From assembly GCA_017979445.1 (NCBI GenBank), contig CM030706.1, positions 25,274,281 through 25,338,280 on the forward strand: a DNA stretch of 64,000 nucleotides, read 5' to 3'. This document shows positions 12,488 through 24,528 of this stretch, one piece after another. This DNA comes from Akebia trifoliata (lineage: Eukaryota; Streptophyta; Magnoliopsida; Ranunculales; Lardizabalaceae). The translations under genes and the position numbers were made by a program. Each line of letters opens with the position of its first letter. The stretch's first letter is position 1. The notes beneath the pieces were generated by a model, which ran no database searches, was not told where the DNA came from, and saw nothing but the letters and a program-made list of their open reading frames with translations.

Positions 12488-13470
12488 ATATCTCTAAAAT
12501 ATCTTCCTAACACCTATAAATACCACCCTCCACTCCCCAAAAATGGTTACCAAGTCTTATCAATTCTTCCCTACTAATTCTCCCTTACCAATTCTCTCTC
12601 CCCAAGTTTCACAACAAAAAAAAGACTATATTCATCTCAATTCTCTCATTACCTTTTCCCCTACTATTTTAATTGTATAAAACAAAAAGAACAAAAAAAG
12701 AGACGTATCCTAAATCACTAAGGACCTTAAAAGACATTGAAGAAAAAGAAGAAAAGAAAGATTGAAGCTTCAAGGTGGGTCAAAGCAAACCCCTCATTTT
12801 TCTTTCTTTATCCTCTCCATTTCCCTCTTTTACTATCCCCATCTTCTATTTATTTTTGTTTTTAGAAGACTTCTAAGATGTAATGATCCCCTTCCTTATC
12901 TCCGGTAGATTGGACTTCGTTCCACTTTAAAGTATAAGGGTTGTAACCCCTTTCAAAAACAAAAGTTGATTTTAATCCTAAAAAATTGTTTTGAGACAAG
13001 TTGGAATTCGGATTCTTCTCAACCCATGAGAATGGATCTGAAACCTTAGCCAACATTTTTTTAATATCAACTATGCCTAAGGCTAATGCCCTTTAGGATC
13101 ATCTCTTTCAATGAGATGATTCTTACAAGCTAAAATCGAAAACAAATCCCTACTTAAGGTACAAATGCACAACACGTGACACTTTATTTTTCATACTTTT
13201 TAATCAAAATGGACGAGTTGAGTTGAGGTTACCGCTACTTGGCAGGGAGAAAAGGGGGCCTAACACCCTCCCTTTTCTCTAATCGAGCCACTTACCCCGA
13301 TCTCGAGGTTGATCGGTACCTTATCCATCGTGAGTCACTAAATGCCAAAAATGTTACTTTTCCGAAAAATATACATCGGATGGCCATTCACACCCACTTA
13401 TAACATGAATAGTAGCGACTCCAAACCTTAGTAGACATGGCCATCGTAATCGTGAAATCACATATCTACA
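12488..13470 (+). mobile_element. Tat-like solo LTR, right part
   Basis: Continuation of 7796-9559. A 'tataaatacc' TATA-like box lies near 12515, followed by a C/T-rich start region. The last ~270 bases ('gttaccgctacttggcagg' ... 'cattcacacccactta' ... 'atctaca') match the 3' ends of the LTRs at 17167-19400 and 31880-34113 and the fragment at 54080-54375, which fixes the end at 13470. Confidence 0.85.
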
Positions 13471-15682
13471 GATACATAATACACAATGGTGGAGTAGTAA
13501 AATTAGAGAATTGAGATTCACAACTGGATAGCTCCCAATTGAGATATGGTGTTTCAGAATAAAATATTAGTTCTTGATTTTGGGACTAGTCGCTGTTTAC
13601 CACACTTGTGAGACCATTTATTCAGCTCAGGCTGACCATTTAACATGACAGTAAGCAATGAATCTCTTTTCGATGTATCAAAACATTCGACTACTATATA
13701 GTGTTAGTGATCATTGACTAATCATCTTCATTTATGCCTATCAAACGTGCATGTGATTCTCAAATATATACAATCCTATTCGTATACGACCACATTTACA
13801 TTACATGTTTACTAGTAAAGATAGAGAGAAATAAACCCAGATTCCAATTGTGATTCCACTCTCATACACATCTCATACTATATATGAGTTTGGTTGTACT
13901 TACCATACATCCAATGATACTATATCACTACGGATGAAATGATAGACTATCCCTTTAGGTATTCACAAGCCCTTTAACAGTTTATAAAATAGCTACATAT
14001 ACATATCATTTCCTTTATTTGAAAACAAATAAAAAATTAACATTATAGAGTTGAGAATTGATATCCAATTTTTTACCATGCAATTGTGGTCACGTGACCT
14101 AAAATAAATAATAGTACAGAAAAGTAAATAAACATGCATGTCACCTCATGATAACAGAAAGTAAATTAACTCTGGATATCGGTTCATCAAGCCACACATA
14201 GCATCACAATGTAAAATACTTACATCACCTCTCAGGTGTGTTTTTTACATTTTACCATTTCATTCCCTTTTCTTTTTTTAATTTTTGCACTTTTCACTTT
14301 TTCAAACACACCATTTATTTTTTTATATTCATTCACTCAATATGAACTTATTGAATGTTAAATCCATTTTATAAATTTTAAATTATTTTTATTATTGAAA
14401 TTGAAAATTACAAAACTTAAATCAAAATAGGGTCCGTGTAGTGTACAGAACCCACCCGGTGATATTCCTACCTACGTATAATTTGTTATAAAACAAAATT
14501 AAATCTATCAAACATGAAGATTTGGCGTGAATTTGAAAAATAAAAAGAATTCTACATTTTTAAACACATTATAAATTTTCGTTAAAATCCTAATGCAATT
14601 TTTACAATCTACCATTACTAATAGAAATTGAGAGTCTCCTACCAATCTCTATGAGATAGAATTGAAGTACGTGTACGAAAATAGAGATGATTGACATGAA
14701 AATCGAGGTGAATCTGATGTCGAAGTTGTTGATTTTTAAATCAGGCCCGATGATTTCGAAGATCTCAATGTCAGTGTCCTTTCTTCCTTCTGCGATGAAA
14801 GACGATTTGGGCTCGAAGTAGATGAAATCTAAGGTCGAAGTTTTGGAACCCCTCATGTATCCTACTGCTATTTCTTAAGGAAACAAAAAGAAAGAGAAAA
14901 GAAAAAGAAAAGAAAATTGGTTGGTTTTGTAAAGGTCGATGCTATTGATGTTTTTTCGTTTTTCGTCGGAAGTTAACAGTAATTTGTTCGAGATGAATGT
15001 AAGGTTGAAAGTTGGGAAAAAGACAATTTTTTTTAAACTCTTGGCTGATTTTTATGCATTAGAAGAGAAAATGAATAGTGATTTAAAAAAAAATTATTTA
15101 TATATGCTGACAGGCTGAAATCAATATTTTAATATTGTTTCGTTTGATAATAACTTGACCGTCCGGACTCCAAAAGTGATTAGTGAATACTATATTTTAT
15201 ATAATTTTTCATTCCAAATCTAATGGCATAGTCAAATTTTACAAAATTTGTCTCTAAAAAATTCACTTTTCAACCTGATGGGACCCTAAAATTGATGTTG
15301 TTTTCATTTTTGATGATAATTTGACTTTCTAGGCTTAAAAAATAACGAGTAAATACTCTATTTTCTAAAATATTTTGTTGTAAATCTAATGGTGCCATCA
15401 GATTTTTAAAATTCTTATTCTAGTAAAAATTTATTTTTTTAGCTTAGTCTAACTTGAAAATCGAGGATTTTACAACTTTTTCATTTGAACTCACAATTGA
15501 GTGTGTTTATAGGTTAAAATATATTTTTCGGCTATTTTGATTCTAATGGTGAGATTAGATTTCATTAAAACTAACCAGAATAAAATCTTAAAATTTTATC
15601 TTAAGTCTCACTTTTAGAATTTTATCGAAATTCTACTATTTATTTTTTCTCGAGATACGAATAAAAAACTTGGGGTATTACA
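13471..15682 (-). repeat. Tekay-like 3' LTR, proximal part
   Basis: Continues 7041-7795. It ends ...GTATTACA at 15682, i.e. TGTAATACCCC on the minus strand. It is the reverse complement of the first three quarters of 9560-12487. Confidence 0.85.
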
Positions 15683-17166
15683 TTCCCCCCCCCCCCTTAA
15701 TAAAAATTTCATCCTCAATATTGAAATCATACTTTATCAAGCTTTGTCTTCATTCCACTAGCATGACATGTATAATAAACAACACTTATTTTCGATTATC
15801 ATATATTCTTTGTCTGAAACCAATTTCATTTATAATTCATAATCTTATGTCATCGATATTGCATTAACCCAAAATATTCATTAATTAATCACTCAAATTC
15901 AAACTTATACTCCAACTAATCCTTTATTTGTACACCCTAAGATAACAGTCAACTCACATTATACCAATTCCCCAACAATCTCTATCAATAACAATTATTT
16001 TACATCTTCTCTATCATTTATCTTTACTTCTCTCACCAATTACACCGTCTATTATATTTTACTCATACTTGCCATAAATATTACTTCTCAATGCATAGTC
16101 TTACAGCAAACATACCATTTAATACTTCTTAATAAAATAATACACAATATCCACACTTAATATACCCCTATTATAATACAATATTTATTAACACTAAATT
16201 CACAAACTGCACTAAAATCTCCATTTTCAATACATCACTATCTTTATATTCAATTCAATATTCTATTTTCTACTTATTATGATATTTCCTCGAGACCTCT
16301 GTTATAAATATTATGATTTAAAATCTTACGTGAGAGGATAAATCCTACATCACATCTTTTTACCCATCAATTCTAATTCGAGATATATATACTTTTAATT
16401 CTACCTTACATCAACCAACCTCTACATCTTCTTTAAACATATCCAATAAATTGTCTAGTAAATTAACCACATGTGAAGGATCTGAAAAATAATTCTTCAG
16501 CACAAACACGTGGAACACATTGAAGGTTTGCTTGAGTTGTGGTGGTAGAATCATTATGCAAGCCACACACTTTCTTACTCTACGTCCAAAATTATAACTT
16601 CTACTAATTACTACTTAAATATCAATTAAACTTTATTCATTTAACTTTATCTTACCCAAATCACACATATTTTTACTTGCTACATAGTCACATCACTAAC
16701 CTTACAAATGGAACTCATCTTCTCACACTTTACTATTATTCTAACACCTATGTTTTACAGGTTACTAAATGATCTTCCAAAAATCTCATTCTTTCTTCGC
16801 AAGACCTCCCAAGATGATAAATTCTTTTGTCCAATCTTTCCTAATCGAAAGGTCTAAGCTATCTTCCATAAATTCGATACCATCATTATCATTTCCATAT
16901 TGTCTAGGCCCTCTAATATTTGCCATCACCATATACTACCTTATTTTCATCATTCCACACTTTATCATTCTAAGACACCCCTTATCAACAATTACTTTTA
17001 ACGTTCACTCACACAAACGCAATTCCTTACTATTATCATGTTATAATACACCCATCCCCACAATACACATTTTCACTCATAATATTCTTTTCTACCTCAC
17101 CTTACCGTACCTATTTCATCAACATTCTTTATCCTATACTACTCAACAACTTTTTATCAATCATAG
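15683..17166 (-). pseudogene. Tekay-like element: polypurine tract and integrase C-terminal remnant
   Basis: Immediately inside the LTR the + strand has an 11-C run (15685-15695) followed by TTAATAAAAATTTCATCCTC. On the minus strand this is the typical 'GAGGA.GAAATTTTTATTAAGGGG' ending of Tekay/Del elements, serving as polypurine tract. At 16412-16560 the minus strand encodes a recognisable integrase C-terminal piece ('LPPQL...NVFHVFVLKNY' then 'DPSHVV'). The rest to 17166 is AT-rich and decayed. The frame is cut by the Tat/Ogre-like element at 17167. Confidence 0.7.
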
Positions 17167-19400
17167 TGTAGACACCCCTATTTGCACGAACCCGTTAGGA
17201 AAATTCAAATTTTCTCGAATTAATTCCGATTTAAAGCTCGAGATTTTCGACGGACCCACATTGCTATTTTGCATCATTTTCATGCATACATGCATCATCT
17301 CATATCATTGCATGCCCATACCTTGTCCCTAATCCACTTAAACCTATGCTCATCACTCATATCCTAACCCAAATCCATATCCCAAACCCAAATCCAAGTC
17401 CATGTCCTAACCCAAAACCAAGTCCATCCTAAGTCCAAACCCAAGTCCATATCCCTAATCCACTTTAAACCTATATCCATCACCCATACCCAAACCCAAG
17501 TCCATATCCCAAATCCAAAATCAAGTCCAACCTAAGCCTAAAACCCAAGGCCATTCTAAACCCAATTACCTAAATCCATTACCTAGCCCAACTTAAACCC
17601 AATTACCCAAATCCATTACCTAGCCCAACCTAAGCCCAAAACCTAAGTCCATCCTTAAGCCCAAACCCAAGTCCATGTCCTAACCTATACCCAAGTCCAT
17701 ATCTTAACTCAAACCCAAACCCAACACCAAGCCCACTCCAAGTCCATTCTCTCACCCCTTCATATGATGACACATGTTGATACCTCATAAGCCCCCAATG
17801 CCCAATGCATCATCCAATTGGAGGGTTAACTTCCTTTTTGTGTAAACTCAAGAATGCCCTTCTCAAAAGATTTAGTCAAACCAAAAAGGTTGTTTGGTCT
17901 TTGGTAATAATCCATAAAGGTGAGGGAACTTTCCATTATGCCCTCAAAAGGTGGGAATCTTCAAGTACATACATGGAGTTCTCCCATTAGTCCATTTCAA
18001 AAATATACTTCTACCCTTGCTTTATGAGTTATTTACAAATGAACCAAAGTCTACTTTTCACCTACCACTTTACCTTTACATATGTCATCCTCCTATTCAC
18101 CCTCCCAAATGTGCTTTTGTTTTCCCATTGGTCTATTTCAAAACTACACTTCCACCCTTGTTTTATGAGTTATTTACAAATAAACCAAGATCTACTTTTT
18201 ACCTACCACTCCACCTTTACACATGTTACTCCCCCATTCACCCTCCCAAAAATACTTTTGTTCTCTCACCTCTATTTACCAAAAAATCAAGGATCAAAGC
18301 ATGCTTTTAGGGTTTCTTCACAAATGTCATCTTTACCCTCATACAAATGGAAAATCTAAAAAGAAATAACCTAAATCTCATGTCTATTTTTTTTATTTTT
18401 AGGGTTGGACCACTTTATCCCCAAAAGTTCTCCAAAAACTCTATAAATACCCTCATTTTCTATGAACAACTCATGCTCTCAAGCCCCCATCTCTCAACCT
18501 AAAACTCTACAAAAATTCCTACTCATTCTCTCATTTTCTAAACTTTAACTCAACCCTTAATCATCTCATTCATCTCTCAAGCCTACTCTTCAAGGTTCAA
18601 GTTCATTAAGGGACAATGTGGGGATAAGATGTAGTTATTTATTTTAAAGCTTGCATCTTCTTATTCTAATCCTCTATTTTATTTTCTCTTTTAGAAATCC
18701 TTTAGGATGTAATGCACACCCTCTCCCATCCCCGGTAGATTGGACTAAGGTTCGATCGAAAAGATGGGGGTTGAAGCCCTTTTCATCCCAATCTCATGCA
18801 TCATCTTGTACACAATGTACACACTCACTTATGCATGTCAATGATGAAGAAATGTGTCACCCTCTTGATGGGGTGAACACTAAGTTTCTAGCTATGCATA
18901 CATGCATCATGGTTGTGGCCTCAAGGGAACTCCATCATGGAGTCTCTCTAAAAGCCCAAACCTACATTCATATTCATAAATTTAATGTGGCTACATGGGT
19001 CATTCTTTTCCATAGAATGCCCCTAATGTCATGCTAAAAATCAAAACCCTTTGTTAATGGAACATTCCACTTAATGTATACACCACTCTTATCATACATT
19101 CTAATGCATTTTAATATTTGTTTTCTTGAGTTTTCACAAAATAAATGGCCAAGCAAGGTAACCACCTTTGGTGGAGAGGATGGGGTGCCTAACACCTTCT
19201 GCATCCTCTAACCGGACCTCCTTACCTAGATCTTAAGTAGACTTTGCCTTTTCCAACAAATGAGAGTCACTACAATGCCATGAAAAAATGATTTTCAAAA
19301 AATCAATTCGGGTGCCCATTCACACCCACTTTCAAAAAAGAATGGTGACGACTCCAAACAATGTAGCATTGAGGTTTATGGCGAACATTTCATGTCTACA
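17167..19400 (+). repeat. 5' LTR of the Tat/Ogre-like element
   Basis: Starts TGTAGACACCCC and ends CATGTCTACA. U3 (about 17337-17745) is a degenerate run of 'aacccaagtccat'-like units. A TATA box lies at 18442. The open frame at 17951-18359 recurs in the 3' LTR with changes and is not a gene. Confidence 0.9.
18442..18449 (+). promoter_or_regulatory. TATA box of the 5' LTR
   Basis: TATAAATA within 'ctctataaatacc', in a C/T-rich context, with an identical copy at 33154-33161 in the 3' LTR. Transcription would start roughly 30 bp downstream; this is inferred from position only. Confidence 0.65.
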
Positions 19401-19403
19401 ACT

Positions 19404-19422
19404 TGGCGACTCCACTGGGGAC
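19404..19422 (+). other. Primer-binding site
   Basis: TGGCGACTCCACTGGGGAC begins 3 nt after the LTR end and starts with the TGG complementary to a tRNA 3' CCA. It is not the initiator-Met type. A near copy (TGGCTACTCCATTGGGGAC) sits at 44167-44185 after the LTR of the second Tat-like family. I did not assign the tRNA; matching the complement to plant tRNA 3' ends would settle it. Confidence 0.8.
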
Positions 19423-20192
19423 GAAGTGGGTCCAAACCAATTTGACTTGGCCATTTTCTTTTTTTCATATTTTCTTTCGAAAAAAAAAGAAAAAAATATT
19501 CAACTTTATTTTTAGTTTCATTTTTGTTACTAACATATTTGTTGGTTGATTACTTTGTTGTGCTTATGATGTTCTCTTCTTTGCGGGAATGCATGTGATA
19601 TTTATTTTGTTTGTACTTGTTCAAGGTTGTAAGGGTTGATACACATTTGTAATGCACTTGTGCACATTCAATTCATATCTCATTGCACAAACCACCTTCT
19701 CCTATTTTAAAAATCTAACCTCGGATGCTGGTACTCTCAAGCCCCCTAGATCGTTCATTTGGGGAGGCGGGGAGAACATCCACCTCAATCACCAACCTAA
19801 GAAGTGTACATTTCAATGTGCATGGAGGTTTGAAGATTGAGTAACCTCAAACCACCTATAGCCGCATGCATCAAAATACGATTAGAGGCATAGGACACAA
19901 ATGTCAAGATGTATCAACCCTTGGGTATCTTGTAATGTTCTTTTTTTAGCCCTTGAAGGTAAAGTTGTAATGTCCAAGGGGGCAAAGTTGTATAGATTTT
20001 AAGTTTTTTTTTTTATTTTCTTACATGTCCCCCTAGGTAAAGGGGGAAATCTCTATATAATTTTATGCTTTGCATCATAAAAAAAAAAAAAAAATTTTGT
20101 ACCCCAAGCCAAAAAATAGAGGCTATGTGCCTCAAAATCTTAAAAAAAAAAATTAAAAAAAAAAAAAAAATTTTTTTGCAAAAATTAAGGTT

Positions 20193-20256
20193 CTGGTCCG
20201 TTTTTAAAGAGCGGACCAGTACAAAAGCTCTTCGATCCGTTTATTAAAAACGGACC
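20193..20256 (+). other. Two adjacent stem-loops sharing a GGTCCG/CGGACC core
   Basis: CTGGTCCG (20193-20200) pairs perfectly with CGGACCAG (20212-20219). GATCCGTTT (20234-20242) pairs with AAACGGACC (20248-20256) with one mismatch. Both lie in the leader between long A/T runs. Possible role in genomic RNA dimerisation or packaging is inferred from position only. Confidence 0.5.
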
Positions 20257-20482
20257 AAAAAAAAAAAAAAAAAAATAAATTTTTTTTTTTGCTCATTTTG
20301 TCCCTTACATCAGTCTTGACAACTTTTCTCTTGGACTTTATTTTTATTTTAAGTTTTAGGGTTTGAAAATGATTAAATAAACCATTTCTTCGTTAAACTT
20401 AGGGTCTACCCCTCGCTGCTTTGTGTTTGACCCAAATGGAGCTCGCCTCCACTCTACCTATCAAAGTTGATCCGGACCCAAT

Positions 20483-21350
20483 GTGACACACTATCAACCT
20501 TACCCATATCCACTTCTAAATGGGTCAACGACCCATACCATATCCAAATGGGCCACAACCCATATCCACTTCCAATTGGGTCCACGACCTATATCCACTT
20601 TTAGATGGGTCCACGACCCATACCATATCCAAATGGGCCCACAACCCATATCCACTTCCAATTGGGTCTACGACCCATATCCACTTTCAATTGGGTCCAT
20701 GACCCATATCATATCCAAATGGGTCCATAACCCATATCCACTTCCAATTGGGTCCACTACCCATACCATATCCAAATGGGCCCACAATCAATATCCACTT
20801 TTAGATGGGTCCACGACCCATACCATATCCAAATGGGCCCACAACCCATATCCACTTCCAATTGGGTCCACGACCCATACCATATCCAAATGGGCCCACG
20901 ACCCATATCCACTTCTAATTGAGTCCACGACCCATATCCACTTCTAGATGGGTCCACGATCCATACCATATACAAATGGGTCCATGACCCATATCCACTT
21001 CCAATTGGGTCAATGACTCGTATCCACTTCCAAATGGGTCCACAACCCATATCCACTTCCAATTGGGTCCACGAGCCATATCCACTTCTAGATGGGTCCA
21101 CGACCCATACCATATCCAGATGGGTCCATGACCCATATCCATTTCCAATGGGGTCAACGACCCATATCCATACCCAAATGAGATCCACAACCTATATCCG
21201 TTCCAAATGGATTCACGACCCATGTCCACTTCAAATGTTTTTACGACCCATATCCATTTCAAGTGAGGTCTACGACCCATACCCACTTTCAAATGGGTCC
21301 ATGGCCCACGTATATTTCGAGTAAGGACCACAACTCGTACCCAACTCAAA
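20483..21350 (+). repeat. Leader minisatellite 1, 28/29-bp units in ~57-bp pairs
   Basis: Two unit types largely alternate: 'cccatatccacttccaattg' plus 'ggtccacga', and 'cccataccatatccaaatgg' plus 'gcccacaa'. The ~57-bp pair is 19 codons, so open frames of about 150 codons arise on both strands. The right end decays gradually to about 21350. Confidence 0.85.
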
Positions 21351-21394
21351 TCAGAGCTATCAGTTAATCTACCTTTACAAAATACCTTTTTAGA

Positions 21395-22045
21395 TCCATG
21401 CTAACAAACCTTCGGCTCCGTGCTGATGAACATCCGGCTCCGTGCCGATAAACCCCCAGCTCCGTACTGACAACCGTCGGCTCCGCGTCGATAAACCTCC
21501 GGCTTTGTGCCGATGAACCTCCAGCTCCGTGCTGACAAACCTCTGGCTCCATGCTGACAAACCTCCGACTACATGCTGATGAACTTTCGGCTCAGTGCCG
21601 ATAAACTCCCAGCTTCGTGTTGACAACCTTCGGTTCCGCACCGATAAACCTCCAGCTCCGTGCTGACAAACTTTCGGCTCCGTGCTGATAAACCTTCGGC
21701 TTCGTGCTAATAAACCTTCGGCTCCGTGCTGACAACCGTTGGCTTCGTGCCGATCAACTTCCGGCTCCGTGCCGATGAACTTCCAGCTCCATGCTGACAA
21801 ACCTCCGGCTCCGTGCTGATGAACCTTAGGCTCCGTGCTGAGAACCGTCGGCTCTGTGCCGATAAACCTCCAGCTCCGTGCCGATGAACCTCCAGCTCCG
21901 TGCTGACAAACCTCCGGCTCCGTACTGATAAACCTTCGGCTCAGTGCCGATAAATCCCAAGCTCCGTGCTGACAACCTTCGGCTCCGCGCCGATAAACCT
22001 CCGGCTCCGTGCCGATAAATCCTAACTCCGTGCTGACAAAAAATC
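21395..22045 (+). repeat. Leader minisatellite 2, 21/22-bp units (~30 copies)
   Basis: Units of the form 'aacctccggctccgtgctga' plus 1-2 nt. Each contains a short inverted repeat around TCCGT (CGGC/GCCG, CAGC/GCTG or CGGT/ACCG). A 222-codon minus-strand open frame over the array is a by-product of the repeat. Confidence 0.85.
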
Positions 22046-22241
22046 CAACCTCAACCAAACTCAGGATTTTCTTAATGCAACTTTACCAATTAAATCGATC
22101 TGACCTAATAAATCATCATGCATCTTCATTATGTAAATTATATATTAACGCCTAACCTCTTATCCACAGGTGGCCAAACGACCTAGAAAGAAGTACTTGC
22201 CACCTAACAATTCTCCATATTTTCTATGCTCGCAAACAATT

Positions 22242-24528
22242 ATGAGTACTTCAGAGCAACCTCAACAGACAGTGACAGAAGTAATAACAGATCTCACCTC
22301 AAAGCTAGATATAGTAGTGAAGGCATTGGAAAAACACGATAAAATTTTAGATCTACTAATGGCGAATCCAAGCATCATTCAAACTGTACAACATCAGGCA
22401 TCCGGTTCGAATCAGGTTATACCCGAACAACTGCAACAACAACTTCCGCAAGCACCGAATACCTTACCACCCACCGTCCCTACCAATCAAGGACCACCAA
22501 TTCACATTCACTGCAATCAACCACGACATAAGGTCATTCAAGAGGACGAATGTGAATTTAGGGCAACTGAAGTAAGGAGTACCACAGAAGAGAAACTTGC
22601 CCACAAGCTTGTGGCAGTCGATGAGGAGATTAGAAAGATGAAGGGCAAGGACTCCGTAAGTGGAATGAGGTTCAGAGACCTCTGCTTATACCCCAATGCA
22701 CCATTACCACCAAAGTTCAAGTGTCTTGACTTTGAGAAATACAATGGCATTGGGTGCCCTATGTCCCATTTAAAGCTCTACTGTGGATCCATGTGCCAGT
22801 TTGGGGATGATGACTGTTGTTGGTTCAGCTATTTCAGGGGAGTCTAACGGGAGCGGCCCTCTCATGGTTCTCTCAATTAGATCATTCTCGAATCAAGAGC
22901 TGGCAGGATCTAGCTACACTGTTCTCGGAAGAATATAGGTTCAATACAGATATGGGGTTAGACAGGAATGACATGGCAAAAATGACTCGAAAACCGAAAG
23001 AAAGTGTGAAAGAGTATGCGCAAAGGTGGCGGGAATCAGCTTCCAAAGTAAAACCACCTATGACTGAACAAGAGATGAATATTATATTCATTTCTACTCT
23101 GGGCCATTCATTCTACACGCATCTAGTGGGTCACACAACTGCAAGCTTCTCGTCATTGGTCCAAGTGGCGGATCGAGTAGAGGATGGTATCCGATCAGGT
23201 CTGATTTATGACTTGTCCAGTCTAGGGGCACCAGCAGGGGGTCTACTCAACGGAAACCGGTAGTCTTGAACAAGAAGAAAGATGAGGCCCAAGTTAACAA
23301 TGTGCAACCTATTCGTCCTTTCTTCATCTCTACACCAAACCAGAGGTCGCCAATACCTCAGGTCCCTTTCAAGGTGGACCCACCTCAAGCGGCACCAGCT
23401 CCACCAATATTTCAATTCGGACAAAATCCAATATTTAGGCAAAATCCACAATTTGCTCAGAATCATCAAACCGAGCAGCGTAGACCCAACAGGATCCCTC
23501 GAGTCTTCACCCGCCTACCTATGACTCTGTCAGAACTACTCCCAGCATTACTCAGGGGAGAATATCTCACCAAAAGGCAGCCAAACCCTGAGGCGATTAA
23601 GGGACCAGGATATAACCCCAATCAATTCTGTGAGTTCCATATGGGTGCACCGGGGCATGCCACCGACCAATGTTGGCAACTCAAGCACCAAGTGCAGAAT
23701 TTAATCGACAGGAAAACGATCATCTTGGATGGTCCGGCAACCCAAGCACCTCAGCAGAATATCAATCAGAACCCGCTACCGACGCATAATGGGGGAGGTA
23801 ATGGGCCGACAGTCAATGCCATAGAGAGGGATGAATCAAGCTTCAACCCTTCAGGTTTGATAGCACCCATTGGCTCTAAGGTTAGAGTCAATTTGAGAAA
23901 AGAACCAACGTCATCAAGCATCAATGCATTTCCACAAGATACAATCCACCAACCACTATCCCAACTTCCCGTCAGACTGGCCAATCTCACAATTCACTCC
24001 AACTCCCAAACTTCAAATCCTTCACGACCACCTCTCATTATACCCTACACATCATCAATTTCAAGCTCTGTCGCTCGTCCACCTCTCATTATACCAGGCC
24101 CTTCTTCCCGACCACCTCTTGTCATACCCTACACTGCACCGACCCCTCAAACTTCAAGTTTTTCCTCCCGACCACCCCTCATCCTATCTTATACCAACCC
24201 ACTAACCCCAAACACCACTACATCAACCGTCAAACCCAGTCCGCCACCTCTTATCCTCCATGTAAAGCCAGATCCTCAACCCATGACCATCATGTCCCCT
24301 AAATCCTTTCTATACCACTCCAACCAAACCGTCCCATGGAGTTATGAGACGATTATCGTAACATTCGCAGGGGTTGAGAAACCAAAAGAGGCCATGATCA
24401 CGGACATTGGTCATATGACTAGATCAGGGAGGTGCTACAAAGTACCAGAAAAAGAACAAAAAAGACAGAACGAGGAAGAGGAGAGAAGAAAAGAAAAAGG
24501 AAAAGGAAAATTGGTAGAGGAAGAATAA
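22242..24528 (+). pseudogene. gag: gag of the Tat/Ogre-like element
   Basis: The first in-frame ATG is at 22242; an upstream GTG-started extension to 22170 is open but less likely. The retrotransposon gag domain runs roughly 22680-23220 ('LKLYCGSM', 'GAALSWF', 'SWQDLATLF', 'SVKEYAQRWR'). A CX2H...HX4C knuckle 'CEFHMGAPGHATDQC' lies near 23630-23675, the variant usual in Tat gag. A proline-rich segment with repeated 'RPPLIIPYT' units (about 23990-24270) and a charged Lys/Glu tail follow. Two 1-nt frameshifts are visible: near 22815-22825, and at the G run near 23236-23241. A TAA at 24526-24528 ends the frame, but the same frame continues open into protease, so it is either a mutation or the site of a gag/pol boundary. 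Confidence 0.85.

Larger units (their letters stand above)
19423..22241 (+). other. Leader (5' untranslated region) with two tandem arrays
   Basis: Between the PBS and gag. It holds A/T runs (20075-20290), two stem-loops (20193-20256), a 28/29-bp array (20483-21350) and a 21/22-bp array (21395-22045). Long open frames exist on both strands across the arrays, but only because the repeat lengths keep frames open. The sequence 'cctcttatccacagg' just before 22171 resembles a 3' splice site, so gag mRNA could be spliced; this is inference. Confidence 0.75.

Noticed and set aside
16769..17332. 187-codon + strand ORF
   Set aside because: It crosses the boundary between Tekay internal sequence and the Tat/Ogre-like 5' LTR, so it arose by insertion. 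The Tekay coding signal there is on the other strand.
20483..22058. ORFs of 140-220 codons on both strands upstream of gag
   Set aside because: They coincide with the two tandem arrays, change composition at the array ends, and have no non-repeat sequence.
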